A stretch of 33,848 nucleotides of DNA, from contig JAQXBH010000081.1 in assembly GCA_029252505.1 (NCBI GenBank), forward strand, positions 1-33,848, in the 5' to 3' direction. Shown piece by piece: positions 1 to 8,322 of this stretch (positions are counted from its first letter, which is position 1; each line of letters opens with the position of its first letter). Origin of the DNA: Opitutales bacterium (GTDB lineage: Bacteria > Verrucomicrobiota > Verrucomicrobiia > Opitutales > Seribacteraceae). The position numbers and the translations under genes were made by a program. Under the pieces are notes generated by a model. The model was not told where the DNA came from. It was given only the letters and a program-made list of their open reading frames with translations, and ran no database searches.

Positions 1-2
1 AT

Positions 3-404
3 AATGAGAAAGAAGCAACTGCACCTGTTGCGAGTAACGAGAACCTATTTGTTCTATCACCTGACCAGATCGTTAGTGTTTATGATGGCGACACATTCAA
101 GATTGATTTACCAAGTATGCACGCCTTGTTCGGTGATGCTCTCTCCATTCGCTTATTCGGAGTCGATACACCCGAAATGCGTGGGACAACTGAAGAGGTC
201 AAGGCATTAGCAATACGAGCCCAACAAGTGACCGAAAAGGCACTTCAAGGAGCAAGTAAGATCGAACTTCGTAATCCACAGCGAGGGAAGTATTTTCGCA
301 TTATTAGTGAGGTTTGGATCGATGGAGAATCCCTTGCCGATATGCTAAAAGCAAGCGGATTGGCGAAGGACTATGATGGGGAAGGGGCGAGGCCTCAGTG
401 GTGA
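3..404 (+). CDS. Staphylococcal nuclease-like (thermonuclease/SNase) domain protein, 5' end missing
   Basis: The reading frame is open from the left edge (base 3) to a TGA at 402-404, so the start lies outside the window. The visible 133 residues hold a typical SNase core: VYDGDTFKIDLP, then IRLFGVDTPEMRG, then a helix rich in A/E/K, and the C-terminal LAKDYDGEGARPQW. In this family the Asp of YDGDT and the Asp/Glu around GVDTPE bind Ca2+ and the catalytic Arg/Glu cleave phosphodiester bonds in DNA or RNA. The ATG at 117 lies inside the conserved domain, after the YDGDT motif, so it is not the real start. Many bacterial SNase proteins are secreted or periplasmic; the signal peptide, if any, is not visible. 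The family call is firm, the substrate is not known. Confidence 0.85.
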   Translation, partial: NEKEATAPVASNENLFVLSPDQIVSVYDGDTFKIDLPSMHALFGDALSIRLFGVDTPEMRGTTEEVKALAIRAQQVTEKALQGASKIELRNPQRGKYFRIISEVWIDGESLADMLKASGLAKDYDGEGARPQW

Positions 405-701
405 GTTTAAATTAAAAGATTGAGGTGTTGCCGGAGTTGTTCTTTTTAACTTAACGACTTTATCTTAATTGGTTCTAATCCCCTTTCCGTGGTTGTAACT
501 AATATCTTTGAAATTTGTCCTATTGTTCGAGCGGTTCAAAAGATAGCGTGTGGATTTAGTTCCAAAAACTTTGCTCCTGAAGGCTTAATGAATCCAATTA
601 TCCTTTACCATTGCCGATCTTTAGCCTCCATGCCATAAGGAGAAGACTGCCACTATTTCGCGTTTCGATTAAAACTCGCGGGAATTTAAATTTGTCATCC
701 C
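405..701. other. Intergenic region upstream of mgtE, no gene recognised
   Basis: About 300 bases between the nuclease stop and mgtE. I find no ORF with coding character, no tRNA and no recognisable Mg2+-sensing leader (M-box) sequence, although I cannot fold it here. A short CGCG...CGCG inverted pair lies near 660-680. There is no Shine-Dalgarno sequence in front of the mgtE ATG. Confidence 0.5.
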
Positions 702-2105
702 ATGCAAGCAAACAAGGAAAATATTGACTCGATCCATCGTATAGATCCTGAAAGTACAGGGGAAATGGCGGGTCGTTTTGAGGAATTAGTTCATTTGCTT
801 GAAACTGAAAGTGATGAGCGGGTTCTTGCTCATGTGGATGCTTTTCACCACTCCGATTTGGCAGATGCGATTGGTTTGTTGACCGGGAGTCTCAGGAAGA
901 GATTACTCGAACTGGTGAAGGTCGACTTAGACCATGACTTACTTTTTGAACTCGAGGATCATCTTCGTAAAGAAGTGACCGATCAATTATCTCCTAAGGA
1001 AATGGCGGAGGTCATTACCGAGATGGAGTCCGATGAGGCCGTTCAGGTGCTTGAGGACATGGAGGCCGAAGAGAGGAATGAGGTATTAAGTGAAGTTCCT
1101 GACGAGGAGCGCGAGGATATTGAGATTGGCTTGGCTTACCCCGAGGATAGTGCAGGGAGAAGAATGCAGACTGAACTGGTGAGTGTGGCCACTGACTGGA
1201 CGGTTGGACAGACGATTGATTTCTTGCGTGAGGAGGAGGATTTGCCGGAGGAATTCCTCGATCTTTTTGTAATTGATGGAGAAGGTAAACCTGTAGGGGT
1301 TATTTCCCTTTCGCGTATTTTACGTTCTCCACGAACAACTTTGATGAGGGAGATTGCAGATGAGACTCAGGTAATCGTGCCTGCCGAAATGCTCCAGGAG
1401 GAAGTGGCCCTGCTTTTTGAGAAATACGATCTGACTACTTCTGGAGTGGTTGACGGTGCGGGTAGGTTGATCGGGATGATCACGGTGGATGATGTGATGG
1501 AGGTGGCCCGGGAGGAATTCGAGGAGGATGTTCTTCGGCTCGGTGGAGTGGGGGAGGAAACGGTGGATGATTCTGTAGTACAAGCTTCCTTAAAACGTTT
1601 TACCTGGTTGTTGGTTAACTTGGGTACAGCCATTTTAGCCTCTTTAGTAATTGGTTTATTTGATGGTACTCTTGAGGAAATGGTGGCGCTGGCCATCCTG
1701 ATGCCAATCGTAGCGTCGATGGGAGGAAATGCGGGGACGCAGACTTTAACGATTACCGTACGTGCACTCGCGACCAAGGAGTTGACCGCGTACAATGCGT
1801 TCCGTACTTTTCGAAAGGAATTTGCGGTGGGTCTTTTAAATGGAGTTGTCTTTGCTTTGCTTGCCGGGTTGGTCGTGGTGTTGTGGTTTAATGAATTGGA
1901 TGACCGATACCTACTCGGCGGGATTATTGCCGGAGCGATGGTAATTAACATGATGGTGGCGGGAATTGCCGGGGTGCTGCTTCCCTTAGCGCTTGATCGA
2001 ATGGGTATTGATCCTGCAGTAGCTTCGGGAGTATTTGTCACTACGGTCACGGATGTAATTGGCTTTCTTTCCTTCCTCGGTCTGGCTTCAGCAATTTTAT
2101 TATGA
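702..2105 (+). CDS. mgtE: Magnesium transporter MgtE
   Basis: Predicted 467-residue inner-membrane Mg2+ channel/transporter. The layout matches the MgtE family: an acidic alpha-helical N domain (about residues 20-135, with the MEADEAVQVLEDM-like helical repeats), two CBS domains (about 140-265), a connecting helix, and a C-terminal membrane domain of five segments. The membrane domain starts near residue 300 and carries the family signature MPIVASMGGNAGTQT. The last helix contains FVTTVTDVIGF, where the Asp corresponds to the pore Asp of Thermus MgtE. In characterised members Mg2+ bound between the N and CBS domains closes the pore. The ATG at 702 fits the usual N-terminus but has no ribosome-binding site. 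The stop overlaps the next gene as ATGA (2102-2105), so the two are probably co-translated. Confidence 0.95.
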   Translation: MQANKENIDSIHRIDPESTGEMAGRFEELVHLLETESDERVLAHVDAFHHSDLADAIGLLTGSLRKRLLELVKVDLDHDLLFELEDHLRKEVTDQLSPKEMAEVITEMESDEAVQVLEDMEAEERNEVLSEVPDEEREDIEIGLAYPEDSAGRRMQTELVSVATDWTVGQTIDFLREEEDLPEEFLDLFVIDGEGKPVGVISLSRILRSPRTTLMREIADETQVIVPAEMLQEEVALLFEKYDLTTSGVVDGAGRLIGMITVDDVMEVAREEFEEDVLRLGGVGEETVDDSVVQASLKRFTWLLVNLGTAILASLVIGLFDGTLEEMVALAILMPIVASMGGNAGTQTLTITVRALATKELTAYNAFRTFRKEFAVGLLNGVVFALLAGLVVVLWFNELDDRYLLGGIIAGAMVINMMVAGIAGVLLPLALDRMGIDPAVASGVFVTTVTDVIGFLSFLGLASAILL

Positions 2106-3064
2106 ATATAGAAAAGCGAAGGATTTTAATTACCGGTTCCACCGGTTGTATTGGGACCCATGCCGTGGACTTTTTGTTGTCTGAGGGATCGGGAGAAATT
2201 TTTGGGTTTAATCGATCGGTTCCCCCCGAGATTAAAGAGAAAGGCAACTATCAATGTATTTCGGGAGACCTTTCGGATCCACAGAGTATTGCACGGGTAG
2301 TCTCAGAAGTTCAGCCTACCCATGTGATTCACCTTGGGGCGTTGCAGACTCCTGACTGTCGGGATTATCCGATGAAGGGCTTGGATATAAATGTGATCGG
2401 AACTGCTCACTTATTTCAAGCCTGTACCCAATTGAAAAGACCATTGGAGCGATTTGTCTTTGCCAGTTCGAGTGCCGTGAATGGGGCCCGTTCTCTTTAC
2501 GGAACGGAAGGAGTTCGCCCGGAAGATCCCTACCATCCATTTAATTTATACGGGTATTGGAAAGTGGCCGGGGAGGGCATGGCACAAGCGTTCCACCAAA
2601 CCACAGGAGTCGCTACAGTTTGTCTTCGCCTTGCCACTACATATGGTCCAGGGAGAGATCGGGGTTTTACTGCTGCCATGACTTCTGCGATTAAGGCAAT
2701 TGTACAGGGCGAGCCTTTCGAGGTACCCTATCGGGGGAAAGAGCATTACCATTTTTCTTTGGATGTGGGGGCAGGATTTGCCCGCGCTGCGATTGACCCA
2801 TTTTCCGGATACGGTGTTTTTAATCTTTTAGGAAAAACCCATTCGATTGAACACTTTATCGAAACCATCAAAACGGAATCGGTACATTTCGAAATTGATA
2901 AGCCGGAGATTAATTTTGCTCCGGATGCGGAACCTTCTCCGTTCATTTATGAATTAAATGACGAAGCAACCCGCAAGGCATTTCCCCTGATGCCACAGAC
3001 CTCTTTAAGTGAGGGAGTACTTCAATCGATTGCTTATTTCTTGGGGTTAACCCGCGAGAAATAA
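2102..3064 (+). CDS. NAD-dependent epimerase/dehydratase (extended SDR family)
   Basis: A 320-residue extended short-chain dehydrogenase. The N-terminus RRILITGSTGCIG (glycine motif at residues 12-18) is the Rossmann nucleotide-binding loop. GDLSDPQS follows the third strand, HLGALQTPD is the usual H-x-A-A-like strand 4, SSSAVNG precedes the active site, and YGYWK (Tyr150, Lys154) is the catalytic YxxxK pair. This pattern is typical of nucleotide-sugar epimerases and dehydratases such as the GalE group, but the substrate cannot be read from sequence. It overlaps mgtE by four bases (ATGA), so it depends on transcription and probably translation of mgtE. No metabolic reason for pairing a sugar epimerase with a Mg2+ channel is evident; the link may only be positional. 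Confidence 0.85.
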   Translation: MNIEKRRILITGSTGCIGTHAVDFLLSEGSGEIFGFNRSVPPEIKEKGNYQCISGDLSDPQSIARVVSEVQPTHVIHLGALQTPDCRDYPMKGLDINVIGTAHLFQACTQLKRPLERFVFASSSAVNGARSLYGTEGVRPEDPYHPFNLYGYWKVAGEGMAQAFHQTTGVATVCLRLATTYGPGRDRGFTAAMTSAIKAIVQGEPFEVPYRGKEHYHFSLDVGAGFARAAIDPFSGYGVFNLLGKTHSIEHFIETIKTESVHFEIDKPEINFAPDAEPSPFIYELNDEATRKAFPLMPQTSLSEGVLQSIAYFLGLTREK

Positions 3065-3091
3065 TTAAAAAAAAATATTTTGCAGATAACT

Positions 3092-3120
3092 TTGACATAG
3101 ATACCTATTTAGTGTAAATA
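3092..3120 (+). promoter_or_regulatory. Strong sigma70-type promoter in front of a 25-codon ORF
   Basis: A perfect -35 TTGACA (3092-3097), a 17-base spacer and a -10-like TAAATA (3115-3120). It points to the right, away from the end of the epimerase and towards a convergent gene, so the only thing it can express nearby is the short ORF at 3145 or a small RNA. Confidence 0.5.
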
Positions 3121-3144
3121 CATTATTAAATCCCTTAATTAAAT

Positions 3145-3222
3145 ATGATCACTCAATTACTCTCCTTTATTTTCATCCTAAGCGTATCGACAACTGGACT
3201 TTGGTTCCTTACTCAAGTGTAA
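3145..3222 (+). CDS. Putative 25-residue hydrophobic microprotein
   Basis: ATG at 3145 opens 25 codons and ends with TAA at 3220-3222. The peptide starts MITQLLSFIFILSVS and is hydrophobic nearly throughout, with a Trp near the end (GLWFLTQV), which would form one membrane helix. It begins 24 bases after a good promoter. There is no Shine-Dalgarno sequence. It lies four bases from the end of the convergent membrane-protein gene. Single-helix proteins of this size are often regulators or subunits of membrane complexes, but no family is recognised. It could equally be a chance ORF inside a small RNA. Confidence 0.3.
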   Translation: MITQLLSFIFILSVSTTGLWFLTQV

Positions 3223-3226
3223 GAAA

Positions 3227-3667
3227 CTATTGATTTTCTTCTTCGCTTGGTTTTTCGATCGGGTCTCTTTTTTCATCCTGAACGGCAGTGCGAACTTTTT
3301 CTTCTTGTTGGCTTTCCTCTTCCACTTCTTCACGAATCCTTTCGACAAGAGAGAGTGCATTATTTCGATGTTTGAGTGAACGCTCCTGAAACTTGGCAAC
3401 TTGAATTAGGGCGTCACTCTGGTCATAATGTGCATGGAGGAAGTGGAATAAATTAACCCCCGATAATACTCCCAATAATACGGCAATAAAAAGAACCGCA
3501 ATCTGAGAATTTTGAGGTAAATGTTGCGATAACCAATAGGTAGTAGCCAGCATACTGAATCCCAAAACCATGCAGAAAATGAGGACAAGGGCACGACTTG
3601 AGTTATAGGCCGAATTTCTTCGAATCGATTTGATCGTCTCTTCTCCTGAATTTGTTTTCTTATGCAT
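3227..3667 (-). CDS. Small membrane protein with two transmembrane helices and an acidic coiled-coil tail, unknown function
   Basis: 146 residues. After a basic N-terminus (MHKKTNSGEETIKSIRRNS) two hydrophobic segments follow, at about residues 26-48 and 56-78, joined by a short QHLPQNSQ loop. The remaining 65 residues are charged and helical, first mixed (FQERSLKHRNNALSLVERIREEV) and then very Glu/Lys-rich, ending EEENQ. Both ends are predicted to be cytoplasmic. The arrangement resembles small LapA-like or cell-envelope scaffold proteins, but no family motif is recognisable. ATG at 3667 is the first start in frame; there is no ribosome-binding site. It stands alone, convergent with the short ORF at 3145. 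The reading frame and composition look coding; the function is unknown. Confidence 0.6.
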   Translation of the reverse strand: MHKKTNSGEETIKSIRRNSAYNSSRALVLIFCMVLGFSMLATTYWLSQHLPQNSQIAVLFIAVLLGVLSGVNLFHFLHAHYDQSDALIQVAKFQERSLKHRNNALSLVERIREEVEEESQQEEKVRTAVQDEKRDPIEKPSEEENQ

Positions 3668-3730
3668 ATACTATTAATTTCATTGGAAAGGGATAGTTCG
3701 CAAGACAGAAGGAATCACTAACTAAAGGTA

Positions 3731-4041
3731 ATGGTAAGAAGGGGGTGACTTATTTTCGTTTCTTGGTTGTGAAAAAGAGGAAGATCTTCATGTGCAAGTC
3801 CACAAACCCAGTCGTACAATAAGGGAAGAATCGATTACCATCGATGAACACAATCGGATACTGGAGAAGGAGTTTTTGCATTAATTCGCCGAAGTCCAGA
3901 TTCCTTGAAGTGTGGAACAAGTTTGGAATACAAGCAAAGAGTTTTTATCTGGCGGGACGATGTGATGGAAAGGGGGATACCAGGGTTCTCGTGATTAAAG
4001 CGACCGAGGGGAAGGTTGACCGAGTCGGGAGAGCCAAATAA
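3731..4041 (+). pseudogene. Possible decayed gene: coding-like sequence scattered over three frames
   Basis: The gap between the minus-strand genes at 3667 and 4045 has no single good gene, but all three plus frames contain protein-like pieces. One frame reads LFSFLGCEKEEDLHVQV and on to DEHNRILEKEF, with a lipobox-like FLGC. A second, from about 3857 to 3988, reads GVFALIRRSPDSLKC and then VFIWRDDVMERG. The third, from 3844, is open for 65 codons and ends GKVDRVGRAK just before the stop at 4039-4041. The G5 run near 3740 and the T5 run near 3872 would be natural frameshift sites. This could be a frameshifted small lipoprotein gene. It could also be ordinary spacer in which the 65-codon frame is accidental or the only real gene. 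Confidence is low. Confidence 0.22.
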
Positions 4042-4044
4042 ATC

Positions 4045-5328
4045 TTAATGTTTTCCTGCGTCGAGGCAGACTCCTTCGGAGGTGCTTCGGGCAAAGACCA
4101 ATCCATTACTCAGAATGGGAGTACTCCAGCACTTTCCATCGAGCACTTTTTTTCGAGCCAATTCGGTGTATTTCGAAGGAGTGGCTTTGACCAAAGAAAG
4201 GACGCCGTCATCGGCAAGGGCAATCAAGTAATCGCCCGATAAAATAACATTGCCGGGCCCGTATCCGTCCTGGCTCCACTTGATCTTTCCGGATTTCAAT
4301 TCAACGCACTGAAGCGGTCCATTTCCATATTTTTTAAAACTGAACATACCATAAAGATGTCCGTCATGGTAGAGCGGGGTACTCCAGTGGTTAAACATAT
4401 CATTCTTTTTACGCCAAAGCTCCGAACTGGATAAGCGGGTTCCTTTTCGGCTGATTTTATAGAGACCCGCCCCTACGCCGTATCCGGCGGAACAGTAGAT
4501 CATGTCGCCGGCGATCACCGGAGAAGCGGCGGTGGAAACTTTGAAGGGAAATGCCTGGCGCCAAAGTTCAAGGCCACTTTTTGGGTCGACTGAAACCAGT
4601 CCCGAGGTGCAGAAGAAAATCACTTGCCTGAGCCCATGAATAGTAGTGGCAATGGGCGTGGCGTGGGTGGCGGTTTCATCTCCGGTTTTCCAGGCGAGCT
4701 TTCCGGTATCCCGCTGGAAGGCAAGCAGGCTTTGTCCGGACCCTCCACCATAAACAATTACCAAATCCCCTTCAATCAAAGGAGCGGAGGAATTTTTCCA
4801 TTTTATATTCTGCCCGTTGTGTTCTTTTAATACCCTTACATCCCAGATTATTTTTCCACTGACCGCGTTTATGCAATAAAGGTTCATGTCCGAATCGTAG
4901 ACCCATACCTTTCCATTCAGGACTGAGGGGGTAGATCTAGGGCCATCCCCACCATTATTCCCGGGTGTCCCCGAGTTTCCCCCACCGCTCTTATAATCCA
5001 TTCGGCAAAGCCAAGTGCTCCAAAGGCGCTTGCCGGATTTTGTGTCCAAGGCTATGCATACCTCGCGCATCAGTCCGTCCTCGTCCTCTTCTGCAATCAA
5101 GGTGAAGGCACGGGGCCCCTCGGTAGAGAAAGAACTGAAACCCAACGGAGTGGAGATTTTCCATTTTTGGGAGCCTGATTTTTCCAGCCATGTAGTGGAA
5201 GTCAGTCTTTCATCGGTCTTATTATCCGACCGTCGTCCGTGGTATTGATTCCAGTCAATCGCAAATACAAGACTTGCATTTAAAAAAAGGAAAAAAAATA
5301 GGGTAGTGAATATGGTTTTCATGTACAT
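4045..5328 (-). CDS. Secreted PQQ-like beta-propeller repeat protein
   Basis: 427 residues. A clear signal peptide (MKTIFTTLFFFLFLNASLVFA) is followed by IDWNQYHGRRSDNKTDE, the entry motif of the PQQ-like WD-type propellers abundant in Planctomycetes and Verrucomicrobia. Blades with the repeat core are visible: LDTKSGKRLWSTWL, INAVSGKIIWDVRV, FQRDTGKLAWKTGD, VDPKSGLELWRQAF and VELKSGKIKWSQDG. Such proteins are structural propellers related to BamB and quinoprotein dehydrogenases. No dehydrogenase catalytic residues can be assigned, so a scaffold or binding role is more likely than an enzyme. There are two candidate starts, ATG at 5328 and ATG at 5322; the second puts the Lys directly before the hydrophobic core. 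A weak TTGAAT...AACAAT promoter lies just upstream. It is 53 bases downstream of the MFS gene, so the two may be co-transcribed. Confidence 0.85.
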   Translation of the reverse strand: MYMKTIFTTLFFFLFLNASLVFAIDWNQYHGRRSDNKTDERLTSTTWLEKSGSQKWKISTPLGFSSFSTEGPRAFTLIAEEDEDGLMREVCIALDTKSGKRLWSTWLCRMDYKSGGGNSGTPGNNGGDGPRSTPSVLNGKVWVYDSDMNLYCINAVSGKIIWDVRVLKEHNGQNIKWKNSSAPLIEGDLVIVYGGGSGQSLLAFQRDTGKLAWKTGDETATHATPIATTIHGLRQVIFFCTSGLVSVDPKSGLELWRQAFPFKVSTAASPVIAGDMIYCSAGYGVGAGLYKISRKGTRLSSSELWRKKNDMFNHWSTPLYHDGHLYGMFSFKKYGNGPLQCVELKSGKIKWSQDGYGPGNVILSGDYLIALADDGVLSLVKATPSKYTELARKKVLDGKCWSTPILSNGLVFARSTSEGVCLDAGKH

Positions 5329-5381
5329 TTTTTTATTGTTACCCCTGTTCGTTGAAATTCAAGTAAGAAGAGTGGACTGCT

Positions 5382-6734
5382 TTAATTTTTTCGAAAGCGA
5401 AGTCGGTAAAAAATGACCACTACAATAAGGGTGGTTATAAAATACCACGGAAACCAGCCAAGCGATTGTACAAAGACGGCATCCTGTTCATTCATCTTCC
5501 TTCCCATCACCTGTGTGGGAATCCCCTCGGTTTTTATCCAGGCAATTAATCCGGAATAGAGAATGGAAACTACCCCATAAGAAAGATTGGTGGACAGTCC
5601 GCGAAAGCTCAATACGGTGGCACGTCTATCGGAAGATGCTTCTTCGTTGAGGTACCGACTGACCAGGTAATTCATTATTTGCATGGTCGCGTAGAGCAGA
5701 ATGGCGGGCACAATACCCCAATAGGGAAAGGCATAACTAATTCCGTACAGTCCCACAAACAAGAGCGGGCAGAGGAGAAAAAAGTTTTGATGGGGAGAAC
5801 ATCGATCTGCTAACAGACGGGCGAAGCGGGGAATGAAGACGCCCATCAATGACATTCCGGAAGCGACGAGACCAAAAGTGGCCAGCGGAAGTTCGATTAC
5901 ATTCCAATAAGCACTCGCAATAGTGAGGAATTGCCTAATCACATTATCCAGTGCCATTGCCGCGAGAAGAATACCAAAGGGGAGGGGAGTTTTCCAAATC
6001 CACGAACCTGCTTCCACGGTTTTTCGGAAAGATAACTTCATTGTTTCCCATGCCCCCATTTTTTTGGCTTCAAAGGGGTCTTTCATTGCCAATGCTGCTC
6101 CTAATACGACAAGGGAAGAAATAAAAGTCAGGAAAATGGGAGCTTTAACTGCGGTTTCCGCCGTAATGGAGAAATTAATTCCGATTCCATTCAGACAGGA
6201 GTTAATGAAGGAAGAGTCGTAAAATGCGGAACCAGTCATCATGGCAAAGAAAAATGCGAGGGAGGTGAATCGCTGGGCTTTTTCAAGGGCCTTGCCCCAA
6301 TTGTCTTCTAAGCCCGCTTCTTTAAGAGAATCATAGGCTAGGGCTTCATCTGCTCCGCTGGCCGCGGCCTCCGCTAAGCCACTCACGATTCGATTGAGTG
6401 CAAAAAGAAGAAATACATATTCGCTTCCATTCATTGGAGCGAATAGAAGGGCTACCATTTCCACCACCATACAAATTGCGGCGAGAACCAGGAGTTTTTT
6501 TCTGCCCAAAGTATCGGCCAGTGCCCCCGAAGGGACTTCGAGAATGATGATGGTGAGTGCCCAAATTGCGTTCAGAATGCCGAAATCTTCCCAGCTCAAT
6601 CCATGTTCCAAAAAGATCAGGGCGTATACTGGGTAATAAAAGCGGGCGTTGAAAAGCATGCGGAAACAAATAAAAAGACTCAGATTACGCTGTGCTATTT
6701 TGCTTATGTCTTTACTTTTCACTGATGGTAACAA
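5382..6734 (-). CDS. Major facilitator superfamily (MFS) transporter
   Basis: About 450 residues with roughly 12 hydrophobic segments. The motif-A-like loop ALADTLGRKKLLVLAA lies between helices 2 and 3, and a second-half counterpart (FIPRFARLLADRCSPHQ) follows helix 8. The N-terminus RNLSLFICFRMLFNARFYYPVYALIFLEHGLSWEDFG is typical of a family of uncharacterised MFS permeases. The substrate is unknown. The start is uncertain: TTG at 6734 or GTG at 6722 are the only in-frame starts ahead of the first helix, and neither has a ribosome-binding site. The gene is divergent from the sulfatase (88-base gap) and upstream of the PQQ protein. Uptake or export of a product of the sulfatase is a reasonable guess from context only. 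Confidence 0.85.
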   Translation of the reverse strand: MLPSVKSKDISKIAQRNLSLFICFRMLFNARFYYPVYALIFLEHGLSWEDFGILNAIWALTIIILEVPSGALADTLGRKKLLVLAAICMVVEMVALLFAPMNGSEYVFLLFALNRIVSGLAEAAASGADEALAYDSLKEAGLEDNWGKALEKAQRFTSLAFFFAMMTGSAFYDSSFINSCLNGIGINFSITAETAVKAPIFLTFISSLVVLGAALAMKDPFEAKKMGAWETMKLSFRKTVEAGSWIWKTPLPFGILLAAMALDNVIRQFLTIASAYWNVIELPLATFGLVASGMSLMGVFIPRFARLLADRCSPHQNFFLLCPLLFVGLYGISYAFPYWGIVPAILLYATMQIMNYLVSRYLNEEASSDRRATVLSFRGLSTNLSYGVVSILYSGLIAWIKTEGIPTQVMGRKMNEQDAVFVQSLGWFPWYFITTLIVVVIFYRLRFRKN

Positions 6735-6822
6735 GAAAATTTTTAGAAATTAATAATTTGAATTTGCATGATAACTCACAATTCACTTGCTAAGAAACAA
6801 GCAAGCCGATTCTGATAATTTT

Positions 6823-8244
6823 ATGTCAAGTAGACCTAATATTTTATGGATTTGTACCGACCAGCAAAGATTTGACACGATTTTAGCACTCGGCAATCAC
6901 CACGCGCAAACTCCTCATTTAGACAAACTGATCGGTCAGGGAACCACCTTTAATAATGCGTATTGTCAAAGTCCAGTCTGTGCCCCCAGTCGGGCTTCTT
7001 TTTTGACAGGCCGTTATCCTCGAACTACCCGGTGTCGCCAGAATGGCCAGTCCATACCTGGGGATGAGGTGCTGGTCTCCAAGATTTTTTCGGATGCAGG
7101 GTACCGGTGTGGCTTGGCGGGCAAACTTCATTTGGCCTCCTGTTCGGATGGCAAAGTGGAAAAAAGAACCGACGACGGGTATGATCCATTTCATTGGTCC
7201 CACCATCCGCAACCGGACTGGGAGGAAAATGAATATACTAAATGGCTCACGGAAAAAGGACAGGACTGGTTTGATTTGCAGGGCGAGAAAATCAGTCCCT
7301 ATGTACAAGTTGGTCCACCAGCGGAGTTTAGTCAAACCACATGGTGTGCCGAAAAAACGATCGATTTTATCAAGAAGGAAAATGGAAAACCCTGGTTTTT
7401 TAGCTTCAACTGTTTTGATCCACACCATCCCTTTGACCCCCCGAAGGAATATCTGAACAAATTTAATTCTGACGATATGCCTTTGCCAAGTGTGCATCCG
7501 GATGAGGCCGATGCAAAAACCACTTTCCAAAAATTGGATCGGATATGGGCCCATAATACCCCTGGGGAATTTCAGGTTGAATCAATGACGGAAGAGGACA
7601 AGAGATTGGTGTATGCCGCTTACATGGCGATGGTTTCCTTGATTGACGATCAGGTGGGGCGAATTTTGAAGGCTCTAGAGGACTCGGGACAGGCTGATGA
7701 CACACTGGTTGTTTTCATGTCAGACCACGGGGAAATGCTGGGCGACCATGGAATTTATTTTAAGGGTCCCCATTTTTACGACTGTCAAATGAGAGTGCCT
7801 TTGATTATGAGGTGGGCCAATGGTGGTATTGTGGAAAACCGCCGGGTGAATGGATTCGTTGAATTGGTCGATTTGATGCCCACTTTTTTGGAGGCAGCCG
7901 GACTGGCAATTCCTTCCGCGGTGCAAGGAAAGAGTTTACTCCCGCTTCTCATTGGTGGGGAAGAGAATGATTTTTGCCGGGAACAGGTCTATGCAGAATA
8001 TTATAATGCATGGACGCATAGTGAGGCCTACGGTACGATGCTCCGCACGAAAAGTTGGAAGGTCGTGGTATACCATGGAACCAATCAGGGGGAACTTTAT
8101 GATTTAATGGAGGACCCGGATGAGTTTTTTAATCTTTGGGACAGTCCTGTCCACGCTGAACAGAAGCAGGAACTCGTTTTGAAATGTTTTGACGCTTCGG
8201 TTCTTTCCATGGACCCCGATCCTCCCCGTCTCGGTCCTTTCTAG
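6823..8244 (+). CDS. Type I sulfatase (arylsulfatase/choline-sulfatase-like, alkaline phosphatase superfamily)
   Basis: 473 residues from the ATG at 6823; an in-frame TTG at 6787 only adds a non-conserved tail. The N-terminus RPNILWICTDQQRFDT gives the metal-binding Asp13 and Gln14. SPVCAPSRASFLTGRYP carries the sulfatase signature C-x-P-S-R, with Cys53 as the residue converted to formylglycine. MSDHGEMLGDHGIYFKGPHFYD supplies the second metal-site Asp/His and Lys. No signal peptide is present, so the enzyme should be cytoplasmic and act on small imported sulfate esters rather than polymers, unless exported in another way. The formylglycine-generating enzyme is not in this window. GATAAT lies four bases before the ATG; no Shine-Dalgarno is present. 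Substrate specificity cannot be determined. Confidence 0.92.
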   Translation: MSSRPNILWICTDQQRFDTILALGNHHAQTPHLDKLIGQGTTFNNAYCQSPVCAPSRASFLTGRYPRTTRCRQNGQSIPGDEVLVSKIFSDAGYRCGLAGKLHLASCSDGKVEKRTDDGYDPFHWSHHPQPDWEENEYTKWLTEKGQDWFDLQGEKISPYVQVGPPAEFSQTTWCAEKTIDFIKKENGKPWFFSFNCFDPHHPFDPPKEYLNKFNSDDMPLPSVHPDEADAKTTFQKLDRIWAHNTPGEFQVESMTEEDKRLVYAAYMAMVSLIDDQVGRILKALEDSGQADDTLVVFMSDHGEMLGDHGIYFKGPHFYDCQMRVPLIMRWANGGIVENRRVNGFVELVDLMPTFLEAAGLAIPSAVQGKSLLPLLIGGEENDFCREQVYAEYYNAWTHSEAYGTMLRTKSWKVVVYHGTNQGELYDLMEDPDEFFNLWDSPVHAEQKQELVLKCFDASVLSMDPDPPRLGPF

Positions 8245-8322
8245 ATAATTTTTTTCGCTCAAAAATCGAATTGGCTTGAATGGAATTTTAACCATGTCAG
8301 TCTTCTTATTTTTCTTCTTCCC

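Noticed and set aside
405-701. Possible Mg2+ riboswitch (M-box) before mgtE
   Set aside because: I could not recognise any of the conserved M-box blocks; without folding or a covariance search there is no support.
1367-2050. Long open frame (227 codons) on the minus strand inside mgtE
   Set aside because: It is antisense to a clearly conserved gene, its product is Ser/Thr/Pro-rich low-quality sequence, and no family pattern is visible; it is a shadow frame.
6919-7554. Long minus-strand frame (211 codons) inside the sulfatase gene
   Set aside because: It is antisense to a well-conserved enzyme and has no coding-like motifs; a shadow frame.
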